Part shown: one piece after another, positions 23,881-35,503 of the stretch
Position numbering within the stretch: position 1 is the stretch's first letter
Layout: each line of letters begins with the position of its first letter
NCBI GenBank assembly: GCA_032622095.1
Contig: CP136066.1
Coordinates: 46,100,911-46,164,910, forward strand
Direction: 5' to 3'
Origin: Siphonodentalium dalli
Taxonomy: Eukaryota > Mollusca > Scaphopoda > Gadilida > Siphonodentaliidae
DNA: 64,000 nucleotides
The notes under the pieces: model-generated
The model's database searches: none
What the model was told of the DNA's origin: nothing
What the model saw: the letters and a program-made list of their open reading frames with translations, nothing else
Translations under genes and position numbers: made by a program

Positions 23881-24826
23881 GTGAGTCACTGAACAATGTT
23901 GTGATCCACTGCAACCATGGCAATTTACATGCACTTCGATCTAATTGTACAGTAGTTACACCAATCACTGTTCCAGCACTAGCTTTTATTCTTCAAGGCT
24001 ATGGTCAACAGCAAGTTAATTTTCTAGTCATGAATTTACATGTTAACAATCTTAAATCAGCCCTTGAACTGCCACATATCGTCGAAAAGAAATTGAAGGC
24101 CGAGCTAGTTGCTAATCGAAAAGCAGGCCTATTTCCTGCTCCTCCATTAGCATGATTTCATGTTTCACCACTCGGAGTGGTCCCAAAGAAAACACCTGGG
24201 GAGTGTCGCATGATACACCACTTATCTTTTCCAGAGGGCTGTTCCGTTAACGATGGTATACCGCATGAACAATCAGTTGTTCACTACTCCTCCGTGCAGG
24301 ATGCCATTACAATTATCAAACGGACCGGAGTTGGGGCAGTACTTTTGCGTATTGATGTACTTTCTGCCTTTCGTTTGGTGCCAGTCCGAACGGAGGATCA
24401 TCATTTGCTGGGCTTTAAGTGGAATGAGCAATTTTACTATGATAAGTTCCTGTCAATGGGTTGCAGCCGGTCAAGTCTTTTGTTTGAGAGCCTCAGCAAT
24501 TCAATTGAGTGGATAGCCACCACTAATCTTCACATACCACTGGTGCACTATCTTGATGATTTCTGTCTGATCCTTAGCAGCTATAAGGAAGCAGATTTGG
24601 TATTACAGTTATTTCTGGACATGTGTGCTATTTTAGGGGTTCCGATAGCAGATGAAAAAACCCTGGGCCCAAGTAGAACTTTGGAATTTCTCGGCATACA
24701 GTTGGATCCATGTCGTATAGAGGCTACTTCGCCTTTGGACACAATTAATACATGTCAAGCAGAAATTATGCAACTTCTTAATATGGAGAAGCTGCCTTCA
24801 AACAACTTCAATCAATCATTGGTACT
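23881..24826 (+). pseudogene. Reverse transcriptase of the DIRS-like element
   Basis: VSPLGVVPKKTPGECRMIHHLSFPEG (described as three blocks: SPLGVVPKK, GECRMIHH, LSFP) starts the RT core at about 24160. RIDVLSAFR carries the first catalytic Asp (24354-24356), SMGCSRSSLLFE follows, and HYLDDF has the Asp pair at 24555-24560. LEFLGIQLD closes the palm. A TGA at 24153-24155 interrupts the frame just upstream of the core. A frameshift near 24790 moves the thumb region into another frame. The whole catalytic core between these lesions is open. Confidence 0.9.
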
Positions 24827-25294
24827 TTGAGTTTTGCCTGCTCGGTGGTCGTTCTTGGTCGGGTGTTTCTGCGACGGCTTATTATGATATCTATGAAGCA
24901 CCCATCCCACCGGGCACGACTGACGAGGGAGGTAGAGCTTGACTTGCAGTTATGGCTTTCTTTTCTGCAGAGCTATAATGGAAAAACTTTCTTTTTAGAG
25001 GAACAGTGGATTTCCGCAGATAAAATTCACATATGCACAGATGCTTCCTCCACCCTTGGGTTTGGAGTTATTTGTGGCAAGTTTTGGTTTTATGGGGAAT
25101 GGCCACTTGCAACCAAGAAGCTTAGCATTGCCATTTTGGAGCTTTATCCTATCTGGTTCGCCCTTAATATTTGGGGACATCGTTTCAAAAATCATAAGGT
25201 CATACTCCATTCGGATAGTGGGGCAGTTGTGGCTATCATTAATGCTCAAACAACTACAGATTCTAGTCTTTTAAAACTTCTTCGTTTGTCTTAA
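24800..25294 (+). pseudogene. RT thumb and RNase H of the DIRS-like element
   Basis: The shifted frame starts KQLQSIIGTLSFACSVV (24800), the usual RT-to-RNase H connector, followed by GRVFLRRL. RNase H residues are visible: CTDASSTLGFG (Asp at 25039), AILELYPI (Glu), and ILHSDSGAVVAIIN (Asp at 25213). This domain removes the RNA strand during reverse transcription. The frame ends at TAA 25292-25294 with no C-terminal His block. A short gap precedes the recombinase. Confidence 0.85.
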
Positions 25295-25494
25295 TTACAC
25301 TCAAATTTAATATCGTTATTCGATGTCAGCATATCGCGGGTAAGGACAACCGCTTATAGGATCGGCTCTCGAGGTTGCAGGTAGAGGATTTCCGACAGCA
25401 AGCGCCATGGACAGTAGCCGAGCCTACAGCGATACCACCTCAGAGAACATCACCAACTTATTTCCACTATGAAGCATATAGCTGATCACTGTCT

Positions 25495-25895
25495 ATGGCC
25501 ACGACAACTAAAGACACTTACAGCAAATATTGGGGCAACGTTTTAGCTTTTTGTCATAAGTATAATCTTTCGACCGAAATACCTATCTCGGTTGGTACGG
25601 TTTGTCTTTTTGTGGCCCACTTATATAATGCTTCTTATGGGGTGGCAGCAGTACGCACGGTGTTATCTGTTATTAGTTTCTTTCATAAACTACAGGTGTC
25701 TGTGACCAAACTAAAGATTTTTATCTCCAAAAGTTAATCATTGGTTTTCAAAAGTCTCGTCCTTCCTGCGACCTCCACAATCATGCCTGTCACATTGTCC
25801 TTGAGCGTTTCATACAAGCAATTCCGCATTGCGTATATCGAGTAATTTTTCATCTAGGCTTTTCAGAGCAATGTTTGTTTTTGCTGCGCGAATTC
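25495..25895 (+). pseudogene. Tyrosine recombinase N-terminal half, truncated
   Basis: ATTTKDTYSKYWGNVLAFC (25495 onward) and VCLFVAHLY...TVLSVISFFHKL form the SAM-like core-binding domain of a tyrosine recombinase. After a frameshift near 25700 the sequence continues as KDFYLQKLIIGFQKSRPS, then ERFIQAIPHCV, then FRAMFVFAA at about 25858-25890. Similarity stops there, before the catalytic Arg-His-Arg-Tyr residues. The domain would integrate a DNA circle, so the copy cannot integrate by itself. Confidence 0.75.
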
Positions 25896-26570
25896 AAAAC
25901 TGATGAAAAAGTTTTGTATCTGATGGGTATTTCAGTTCTTAGTAGTTCATTATACATGTATAAAATACGCGTGCATGTATATTAAATGCCACGTTTTGCA
26001 AAACTGTACACCGAGTAGAGCATACATGCGTCATTATTTTGTTTTGAAGATGTGTGTTTATGTATGTTGCAAATAAACATTCTGGTATTTAAATAGTTAA
26101 ATTGACATGATTGAAATGAACTCGAATGAAGTAACACCACAACCATCTAGGCTGCTGAGTTGAGAAAATCAACACACTTAAATAGTTGAGTTGAAATAAT
26201 TAACTCGGACTGTATGACCATGGTGACATTCCAGAGCTGTGGATATGGAGATGTGATTTCGTGCACATCACGCCCGGAATTAGTGGAATATGTGTATGAA
26301 GGTCTTACAATTATGAAACATCGAATATGTTACCATGATTTAGCGCTTTACATGTGCATAGTGGTGTTGATATTGGTTGTCCGCATGCACATACAGTATA
26401 TACTAGGCTATCCAATACAATTTTCCGCAATGTACATTATATGGGCATGTGTACATTGGCATTTCAAAGGAATTCCGCCTGATTTAGCCTTCCACATTTC
26501 ACCTTAACCCCAAAAGCGTGGTCATATTGTTAAATTTTAGACTATAGGGCATTTCGGCTAGGCCTGTTAC
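25896..26570. other. Intergenic, 3' flank of the DIRS-like element
   Basis: A taaatagttgagttgaaat-type motif occurs twice (about 26092 and 26178) in diverged form. A 97-codon frame at 26214-26507 shows no domain and looks fortuitous. Confidence 0.45.
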
Positions 26571-26730
26571 CACTCAAACATTGAATTAGGTGTGTTATTT
26601 GAAGAACCAAACTTAGGATTTGGTTCCAGATGGAACCAAAGCAGTGTGGAACCAAACTGTTTGGTTCTGTATTGGTATTTGGTTCCCCCGGGGAACCAAA
26701 TTGGGAGCTGTTTTCTTAGAGTGTGTAACT
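26571..26730. repeat. Small ggttcc/ggaacc palindrome-rich element
   Basis: The words tttggttcc and ggaaccaaa alternate six times, including a self-complementary tttggttcccccggggaaccaaa core (about 26680-26702). The block is bounded by accactcaaa and cttagagtgtg, which look like short inverted termini (cactc/gagtg). A MITE is likely. Confidence 0.5.
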
Positions 26731-26777
26731 CATTAACATATCGATCTTATTTTCCTTATGTTTTGGGGTAAACTTAG

Positions 26778-26845
26778 GAGTCGTACTATTTTTCGCTCAA
26801 TTTTAAATTCGCACACCAGTGGGTGCGCGAAAAATAGTACGAGTA
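26778..26845. repeat. Hairpin palindrome
   Basis: tcgtactatttttcgc is followed about 35 bp later by its complement gcgaaaaatagtacga. It is an isolated imperfect palindrome of unknown origin. Confidence 0.6.
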
Positions 26846-27336
26846 AGGAGGTATACCAATACAACTCGGGTAGTGGCATGGGATAGCTAACGTCATATGT
26901 CGTTATAGAGGGCACTAATATTTAGTCTAAATAAATAATTAATTATATACCCAAAATGGCTGGAAGCTGGCCGTTGAAAATTGATTCAGCAGGAATAATT
27001 TGATCAGATGAGTGTCAGCGGATAGTAGATGAGCGGTCTTGGCCCCAACGGGGCTTATTTTTCGAGTTTAATTGTTTTCTTTACACACGGAAAAATTATA
27101 CATCATATGAAAGTAGAAGATGTAGTCTTCATGTTCCGCCCTGCTGTAAAATGTGAAAGTGGTGCCGTTGCCATGGAAACAGAATGTAAACAATGTAGAC
27201 ACAGTTTGATATTAAACCATTTCCGTAAATGGTAAAAACTAATTTAAGCCATTCTAGGACAGGAACAGACGTTGGAAGATCATTTATTGATGATTTGTCC
27301 ACTATAACTATGTTCCAACGATTCCAGTATTAAATA

Positions 27337-28305
27337 GGATGCACATATAGGTTATACGGGTCTTTATTGCCATTTTGGGGTGAAAAATGGTGATTTTTGC
27401 AAAAAATGCGATAATTTTGGAATTGGAACATTTATTGAATACTACATTGGTTACAGTAATACTTTATGCATTATTATGATGGCATCATACGTGTACTTAA
27501 AATTAATTTGGATAAAACTGCCGAAAAGGCCCAATACCAAGAGAAATACCTATTCCCATGGAAACGATATTTAAAAATACAAAAAATGCCGTTATTGGAA
27601 AGAAATGAAGACCTATAACCCTTGCGACACAATATAACTTTTTGAAATTTGTTTTTTATGACATGCACTTTTAATCCGGACTTCTGTGTTGGGTAATTGA
27701 TGCGGTTTATTCAGCTGTTGTCATGGAAACGGACCAAATTTCGCCAAATAATGATGTTTTTTCCCCATAGAGCTGACATTTAAAGCATGTAATTTTATGA
27801 AGCAAAGCGTATTATGACAACCCGTTATAGATGTCTCAAAACCTTTTTCAAAGATTACTATTTCCCAATTATCCCAGTAGTAGCTAGGATGCACATATAG
27901 GATATGAAGGTTTTATTGCCATTTTGGGGTAAAAACTGTTAATTTTTGCAAAAAATGCGATAATTTTGGAATTGAAACATTTATTTGATACTACATTGGT
28001 TACAGTAATAATTTATACATATTATGATGGATTCTTACGTGTGCTTCAATCTAGTTTTGATAAAACTGCAGAAAAAGCCCAATACCCTGAGAAATACCTA
28101 TCACCATGGAAACGATATTAAAAAATACACAAAATTTCATTATTGGAAAGAAATGAAGTTCTATAACCATTGCGACACAAATTAACTTTTTGAATAATGA
28201 ATAATGATGTTTTCCCTTATAAACCGGACATTTAAATTTGTGAATTTTATAAAGCAAAACATATTGTAACAACCTGTTATATGTATCTCAAAATCTTCAA
28301 CTCAT
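27337..28305 (+). repeat. Two diverged ~540-bp tandem units
   Basis: The segment beginning ggatgcacatataggttat at 27340 recurs at 27887 (ggatgcacatataggatat). It continues with matching words (caaaaaatgcgataattttgg, ggaaagaaatgaag) to about 28300. The second unit is more diverged and slightly shorter. Only the first is mirrored in the right arm. Confidence 0.8.
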
Positions 28306-28875
28306 ATATATAATACAATAGGGGATAAGAGCACCCCTAAGACGACTTTCCTGCAGGTTTGCCAGACAAATTTACCATTATGTGAACGCACCCTGACATG
28401 GTACTCATCAGACTCAGAGTCCACGTGTTTTTATCATTTTATTTCCAATTTCTCAGCTGTTTCTGTGGATCTAGACGAAAATTGTCTAAATAGTGATGTG
28501 TTTTGCACAATTTTTTTTATTATTGGAAATTGTGTGAAAAATTACGGGTATGTTTGAAAACCAACTCCACGTATCTGGAAAATGCCATGATAGGATTTTA
28601 AAAGATTCGCTGTTCGGGAATTATGAAACTGATTTGAAAGCAAATAGTTGATGATTATAAGCTACATCCCTAAATAGTAATTACCTGTACTTACTCAGAA
28701 TAACGGCATAACAAGTTCCTGGAATATATCACATCCGAACCCCTTTGGGTCAAATGTAGACCTGCATGAGTAAAATGGGTCATGTAGTGTGATAATAGTG
28801 AGGATTGCTATGCAAATGCGGTGATATGGTACACCATAGCTGCCTTATGTCAAGCTCAGGCAATATATCCGGTTA

Positions 28876-29128
28876 ATATATCAATATATGTGGTTAGTTA
28901 GTCAATAGATGCAGCCTCTTTGCAATTATATTTGGCTACTTTGTCAATATTGGAGGTTAGTTAGTCAATATATGCAGCTAATTTGTCAATATATGTGGTT
29001 AGTTAAGTCAATATATGCAGCTACTTTGCAAATATATGCAGCTATGTTTCCAATATATGTGGTTAGTTGGTCAATACTTTGTCCATTAATTTGGTTAGTT
29101 AGTCAATATATGTAGCAAATTAGTCAAT
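28876..29128 (+). repeat. Degenerate minisatellite, gtcaatatatg motif
   Basis: Units of about 17 or 34 bp combine gtcaatatatg with gcagctactttg or tggttagtta and are repeated about a dozen times in the loop of the large inverted repeat. Confidence 0.75.
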
Positions 29129-30739
29129 ATGTCCTATATGTGCATCCTAGCTACTACTGGGATAATTGGGAAATAGTAATCTTTGAAAAAGGTTTTGAGA
29201 CATCTATAACGGGTTGTCATAATACGCTTTGCTTCATAAAATTACATGCTTTAAATGTCAGCTCTATGGGGGAAAAAACATCATTATTTGGCGAAATTTG
29301 GTCCGTTTCCATGACAACAGCTAAATAAACCGCATCAATTACCCAACACAGAAGTCAGGATTAAAAGTGCATGTCATAAAAAACAAATTTCAAAAAGTTA
29401 TATTGTGTCGCAAGGGTTATAGGTCTTCATTTCTTTCCAATAACGGCATTTTTTGTATTTTTAAATATCGTTTCCATGGTAACAGGTATTTCTCTTGGTA
29501 TTGGGCCTTTTCGGCAGTTTTATCCAAATTAATTTTAAGTACACGTATGATGCCATCATAATAATGCATAAATTATTACTGTAACCAATGTAGTATTCAA
29601 TAAATGTTCCAATTCCAAAATTATCGCATTTTTTGCAAAAATCACAATTTTTCACCCCAAAATGGCAATAAAGACCCGTATAACCTATATGTGCATCATA
29701 TTTAATACTGGAATCGTTGGAACATAGTTATAGTGGACAAATCATCAATAAATGACCTTCAACGTCTGTTCCTGTCCTAGAATGGGCTTAAATTAGTTTT
29801 TACCATTTACGGAAATGGTTTAATATCAAACTGTGTCTACAATGTTTACATTCTGTTTCCATGGCAACGGCACCACTTTCACATTTTACAGCAGGGCGGA
29901 ACATGAAGCCTACATCTTCTACTTTCATATGATATATAATTTTTCCGTGTGTAAAAGAAAAAATTAAAAAAAAACAATTCTGGTCAAGACCGCTCCTCTA
30001 TAGGTACAGTTGCCATCATACTACTTACAGGGCCAGTAATAAACAGTTTAAATTAAATAATTAATAATATACCCAAAACGGTTGGACCCTATAGTAGCTG
30101 GTAATGGGTATGTAGTGGTGAATTGACCCGATGAGTACCATTGTATAGGTGCCGTTGACCCTAAAGGGGAACTTAAAGATTATATTATCACCATTAGCAA
30201 TACATAGCCTTATTTATCATCTTAGACGATATGTATGAAAATTGGTACACATGAGTCGCCTGAACATGGGAATAAAATTGGATAATTTATGTGCCTTTGA
30301 TCTAAGATGACTCAAATTGTGACTAATACATAACTTTTACGTAGATGATAAACGTATAGCGTTTATTATCAGCTGAGATATGTGTGAAAATTGGCACTAG
30401 ACGTAATTTGACACGGGGAATATCGTCGGATAGATGCCGCTGACCTCAGATGACTTAAAGATGCACTAGAGTTTATTGTCAACTTATTTGTCAACTTAAA
30501 ATAAGAGTGAACTTTATCCAGAGAGTGTCACGCAATAGGTGATATTTATCACAGGAGACAAATAATTAAGTTAAATAACTTGAAAGGGAACTAATAATTA
30601 CCCATTCTTTACCCGAGCAACGCACCGGGACCCCAGCTAGTTTAGTATAATTTAAGCAATTCCCACTTTGGAATAATTACCTTTGTCGATCGAAATAAAT
30701 TAAATATATTTTTTCAGATATATCTGAATATACTGTCGC

Positions 30740-31052
30740 GAAAATAGTTGTTTTAACCCAACGTTAATGGCAATAAATCCCCTAACATCAGTTGATTTGA
30801 CTCAATAATTAAGTATCTATTCACCCAATGTTGGGTACAAAACATCGCCCAACGCAGAAGGCAAATTATCACTGGGCAAATTGTTACCCTGCGTTGAGAA
30901 AAAATTAGCCCAAAAATTGGGTAAAATTTGTCCAAATTGTTTAACATATGTTTTACCCCCCCCCCCCCCCCCCCCAAAAGCGTCCGCGTGGTGTTATATT
31001 CACTATTGTGTTGGGGTAAAAAATGTACCCAACGTGATTTAGAGTGTATTAA
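30740..31052. mobile_element. MITE-like element with acccaacgt / cccaatgttgggt motifs
   Basis: Repeated acccaacg, cccaatgttgggt and attgggtaaa words with dyad symmetry fill the stretch, which ends in a cgtgatttagagtgta motif. A 20-base C tract (30956-30975) lies inside. Precise termini are not clear and no protein is encoded. Confidence 0.45.
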
Positions 31053-32127
31053 ATTGAATTATATCAGTATATGATTTATTTTGACAGGGACAATAATAAT
31101 AAAACTATGTGTAATTTTGTGTTACAAAAACTGCTTGCCATCCCAGGGGGGGGGGGGAAACTGCAGACACAGGGTGGAAAAAACTGTTTTCTTCGGTTTG
31201 GGTACCCCCCCCCCCCCAAAAACAGCAAAAACTGCAGTTTTTTTCCACTGACCATTTGACCCCCCCCCCCAGAAAAAAACAATCAAATCTACTCCAGCCG
31301 GACAACAACTCCTTTTGACCGGAAACCGAAAAAAACACCGGAGCATACAATTCACGAGAAGGTGCTTGCATGGTAACTTAGTTTAGATTATTATGACTAA
31401 AATGGTCATTGTCTACCAGTAGAACGCAGATATGCACCTCGTGATGTCATGACATGTGCAAACATGTATATTGGTGATCGCAACGCTTTTTATGCACTTT
31501 AAAAAATGACAACTAGTCATTACCTCGACTTTGAAAAAGATGCAAATGAGATGAGTGAGATACCAGCATATAACTGTTTTCTGATACCATTGGAGGAGAA
31601 ATTGTTTAATACATGGGATAGTTCTGCAGTAAAAATTTGCCAGATAAGCGATCGCAGGGTAGAATTCGACTGGTAGACACTGACATAGTCGGCATTATTA
31701 AGAGGGTTAATGGGGTCAATATCACATGTAAACCAAGACAGTGGTTATCCAAAATTGTTTTAGGTGGATTGTACTAGTCATGTATATATGATTTGGATAT
31801 TAAGGTTAATCCGTATTCTATAAAATGAGAGAAAATTGAAGTTGTGAGTCTGAAAATACATATTTGGAAAAAATTACATGCAAATTTGTTCCGACAACCC
31901 CCCCCTAAATGAATAAGGAAAAAATTTACGTGTAAATTTTTGACGCCTAGGTACCCCCCCCCACCCCCGGTACGTTGTGTCCCGCAGTTTTTTTTCCGGC
32001 CCCCCCCCTGGCCATCCAACCTTTTATTGAATCCATAATACGGCTACATTAGGCATGTGAATCCCGAGTACAAATTGACAGAAGTGTATGAAAATGTCCT
32101 GAACCAAAAGAGGGGGGGGGGGGGGGG
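30956..32127. repeat. Cluster of G/C homopolymer tracts
   Basis: C or G runs lie at 30956-30975 (20 C), 31146-31157 (12 G), 31205-31217 (13 C), 31260-31270 (11 C), 31898-31905 (8 C), 31954-31962 (9 C), 32000-32008 (9 C) and 32112-32127 (16 G). They are surrounded by AT-rich DNA with A-rich partners. Short proline/glycine-rich frames over them are artefacts. Confidence 0.8.
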
Positions 32128-32469
32128 CGAATGATACGCTATACATACGTTATTGGCTTTTTGTCACATAATTAGCCCCTAAACCAGACCTCATATGTTT
32201 TAGTAAGACACACGTGTATTATGGGCACACGCAGTGACGTAAGAGCTTAGCACAATGGTATCGAGCAATGGTAGTAGTATAATCATTAGAATATAATATG
32301 TAATATTCAATTTGTGTTGGGTTATTTAATGTTGACTGTGATATTAACATGGGTGATAAGGGTGTGTCCACACGAAAAGACACATTTAAAATGGAACTAT
32401 ATTTTTTCTTGAAGGTTTCTTTACTCCCTCTTTGGTTGGGAAATCAATATTAATTATTCTAACCCCAGC

Positions 32470-32665
32470 CGTTTCGAGATCGTTTTTACTTGCTAAAATG
32501 TGATTATGTGATAAAATGGATCTCAAACTCTTCGCAATTATATACCGCATTTATAAACCTCGTCCACTAAATCGATTCGGGCCTCGCTATGCTCGGCTCA
32601 TTCAAATTTAGTGCACTCGGGTAATAAATTTCGTATAGAGTTGCGACTCATTAGAGATCCTCTAT
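32470..32665 (+). mobile_element. Palindromic MITE, diverged copy 2
   Basis: It shares gtgataaaatgg, atctcaaactc, acctcgtccactaaat, ctcggctca and agagatcctctatat with the family at 58431-59348, in the same order and orientation. Arms of the internal palindrome are mutated and the outer part is missing. Confidence 0.7.
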
Positions 32666-34740
32666 ATAACAGGAATTTACTGCGATCTGTTGCGCGATGG
32701 GGAACATCGAACTGGATACGATATAATATGTTTTCGCGGTATATCGAGTGGTATAGTTTCGTACCGTAATGGGTTGGAACGTGAAACAAAGTGATAAACC
32801 GCTGATCAGGACTCGGAACCGCATGAAACCGACCATTTCTCGAAGAATATCCAACGTCGAGGACTCGTTTCGATGTCAATCGAAAGCATCATATTCACCC
32901 CACCCGAATTATTAATGAGCAAACCAATATCAAAGCAGGGATGTAGCTGCTTGTGTAAGTGATGGCGCTAGGAGGGTTGTGGCTAGGAGTGTGTGATGAT
33001 TCGTGTGCCTTATAATGGTTAGAAAGTTGATATTTTAAGGGAATGCTATACGCTCAGCCAATACGGTAGACCAGTTGTAATATTGAGGGATGTAGCCGCA
33101 TTCGTTAAAATATGGTGCTATGCTGATCGCAAACGGTTCTTGGCAGATATTTTCGACGTTTGGTTGTCGGAAAAGATATCAAATTCATCGAAAGATTAAA
33201 CACGGTCATATCAATGAAATTTCGACAGGTCCATTTCGAGCTGGGTATGGCACCACCATGCTCCAGTCCATGACTCGAGTTCTGCTGTGCGTTGCGCTTA
33301 TGTTAAATATTATTCCAATGCAGTTGACATAATTACGGATTGATTTGACTGAATTACGTTGTCCATATTTCCTTCACAAAATTTATCAAAGGTTATTTAA
33401 TTACATACTTCGACAATATTGGTCGGTGTAATATGTTCTTGAAGATTGGTATACTTGTTCTAATATTCTTACGGTAGCCCTTCTGATAGTCATACATTTG
33501 GATAAATACTCAAAGGGATCGAAAATACTACGAATTTTAATACTCAAAAAACCAATATAAAACAAATACACAAATAAATAAATTAAACTCAACACGCACA
33601 ACTCCTAATCTAACACAGCAAACACTAAGAGCCAATGTGTCATTTCTTCTTCCAACTTTTGCTTGCGTATTCCAGGGCATATGACCGCTAGCAATGCTCC
33701 ATGCATATGAGGTATACGCTGGATAACGTGTGTCAATGTGTGTCAAGTCCAGGAGGCTTAGTAGTGTTGTGCCATAGAGGTACTATCTATTCGACAGGGA
33801 CGTGCCAGGGTACTCTACGTATAGTATTGGGTGGTCCGCTTCTGGGGCGCTGAGCGAATTCTATCTTGCTAATTTTAAAGATACGGTAAGAGTTGACGGT
33901 CGACGGTCGGTATTGCTATTAAAATAGTTCCATCCGTTAAAACCGCCATAAACAGAAAGAATAATACCAATCATAATTATCACGTAAAGTTCATGTTATT
34001 CCATTTAAACACACGCCATTTATGCCAAAACAAAGTACGTAAAGAGATGAGCAAAGTACTCAACAACAGGGAAACCCCAATAATGAAATGTGGTTAGAAA
34101 GGTCCATCAAAGTATTTACAACGTACCTGTATAGCGCTTGTTAATCCTCGCCATTCAGGTGTTGAGTGGGTCATCGTGAAAATCATTTTCATAAAAAATT
34201 GTCACGGTGTTGAGTGTTTTGCATGTCGCTCACTATTTACGTGCTGTATAGAAACAAAGTGTGGTTTGTGGATAATATCGCATTCACACTATCATTATAC
34301 TATACATGTACTATTAGTATATTCTTGAGGAAATTTTCATAATTTGGTAACTGTTATTTCTAATTATAACCTACGTGTATAACGAAGGCCATCCGTGCAT
34401 TTAAAACTAGCAGCGTTCAAATGCTACATGTGTTTTTTATAATGTACTAGTCATGGTTAGAGTGCATTATTATGAAAGTAAACCAAAGAAACCAAAAAAA
34501 AACAAAAAAATTGCCCCACGAAACCAAAGAAATAGTAATTTAGGGGAGTTAAATCAAATTATGTGTCTTTATATAAAAAGTAAATGTTCTAATCGCTATC
34601 ATGTATATATTAGATGTGTGTTCATATTTCAAGGCACTAAAACTGCTTGCTCTCAACCTTTCATTTTCCGGGCAACACTCCTATCACCTCAGAGTATAGG
34701 TACCCCATCCCCTGAGACAACGTCCCTGCTATAGAATACA
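32666..34740. other. Intergenic, 3' flank of the PAN-fibrinogen gene
   Basis: No gene is recognised. A short segment at about 33925-33960 (ttccatccgttaaaaccgcc, aaacagaaagaat) resembles part of the dispersed repeat at 60840-60870. The segment near 34500-34555 (ccaaagaaatagtaatttag) recurs diverged near 55995-56015. Confidence 0.5.
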
Positions 34741-34865
34741 TCAGTAATTCAAACAGAAAAATAAATCGTGAATAAAAGCCTCCTACACATGGTCTATCAG
34801 ATAGAGCACAAACTCACACCAACCGTTGACACTTGGCTTCTCTCTTGTGACATATGTCGTGTCTC

Positions 34866-35503
34866 TCACTTGCGTCTGAGCATCATGGTTGTGCTTCTCA
34901 CAGAGTGATAAGCACCGAATGCGTCCTCCCACTCCATACCGGTTCGTGTTGACGTTGAGGCGCTGTTAAGGTATTCGCCGTTCAAGTTGGACCTGTAACA
35001 ACAATTATACCACCACGCTCCGTGAAAGCTGACGGAACATTCATTACAAGTTGGTGGGCTGTGGTCATTGTCATAGGTGCTGAATGGTCGACCTTCATGT
35101 AACCGTAGTGAGTCCTTTGCTGGTCCTTCTCCCCATGTTGTGGTGATCGTATATAGGCTGGCGTTGTTACCGATGGCGAAGTTAGAGTACTTCGCATATT
35201 TGTCCTCCCCATCAGCCGAAGTGAGTTTAACATACAGCTCGGTTGGGCCCATGTTGGTCATTTGATGAATCGCTTCCAGGCCGAGCCAGTACTCAACATT
35301 CGTCGATTTGCTGCCGAATCCCTCGACATATTCCGCCCATTTCCGGTAAAAATCGACCAGGCCGTTGGATCTTTGTTGAAATATTGTCCAGCCTCCACAG
35401 TCGGTCGTCATGTCACAAGCCGCACTCAGTTCACCTGAACCACCCGGGTTGATGGTGTACACGCCATCTGTATCGAAGCCGGCGTCCATCAAGTCTTTAC
35501 AGT
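34866..35503 (-). CDS. Terminal exon: fibrinogen C-terminal (FReD) domain
   Basis: The exon begins after an acceptor (ttctccaatcAG) with two bases that complete an Asp codon. It then encodes CKDLMDAGFDTDGVYTI, CDMTTDCGGWTIFQQR, DFYRKWAEYVEGFG, EYWLGLEAIHQMT, FSTYDNDH (calcium-site Asp residues), CNECS, GAWWYNCCYRSNLNGEYL and a terminal MMLRRK before TGA (34866-34868). The full ~212-residue domain is present with the expected Cys residues. The tail is short. No AATAAA was found on this strand close downstream. Confidence 0.95.

Larger units (their letters stand above)
20909..25895 (+). mobile_element. Degenerate DIRS/Ngaro-type tyrosine-recombinase retroelement
   Basis: The plus-strand order is SGNH hydrolase, short repeats, gag with zinc knuckle, reverse transcriptase, RNase H, and N-terminal half of a tyrosine recombinase. 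The RT signature (SPLGVVPKK, RIDVLSAFR, HYLDDF) and the recombinase in place of an integrase place it in the YR retroelements. All reading frames carry nonsense codons or frameshifts. In described Ngaro elements that have one, the hydrolase is expected after the recombinase. Here it precedes gag, so this could be a head-to-tail junction between two copies or a permuted insertion. Confidence 0.85.
27031..29995. repeat. Large inverted repeat: 27031-27901 and 29131-29995
   Basis: Two ~870-bp arms are near-identical in inverse orientation. Frames 27474-27668 (minus) and 29367-29561 (plus) translate to the same 64 residues. The arm ends are gagcggtcttg (27031) and ggatgcacatatagg (27901), and their complements at 29131 and 29995. 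The ~1.2 kb between them includes a diverged tandem copy of one arm part and a minisatellite. High identity implies a recent event or gene conversion between arms. Confidence 0.9.
26930..30640 (+). mobile_element. Helitron-like 3' end at 30640 with complex repeat interior
   Basis: The sequence ends in a CCCG...CGGG hairpin (about 30612-30630) and a cagCTAG|T terminus at 30637-30640, the Helitron 3' pattern and similar to Helitrons A and B. Inside, the segment starting aaataattaattatatacc at about 26932 recurs in direct orientation near 30055 (aaataattaataatatacc, then gatgagt and a ggtgccgttgacc-like word). The 5' terminus was not found, so the left edge is only the outermost shared repeat. 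Confidence 0.5.

Noticed and set aside
30753-31371. Gly-, Pro- or Phe-rich small frames around the homopolymer tracts
   Set aside because: They depend on G/C runs and change completely with frame; no conserved feature.
34755-34790. AATAAA words downstream of the fibrinogen exon
   Set aside because: They are on the plus strand while the gene is on the minus strand, so they cannot be its polyadenylation signal.
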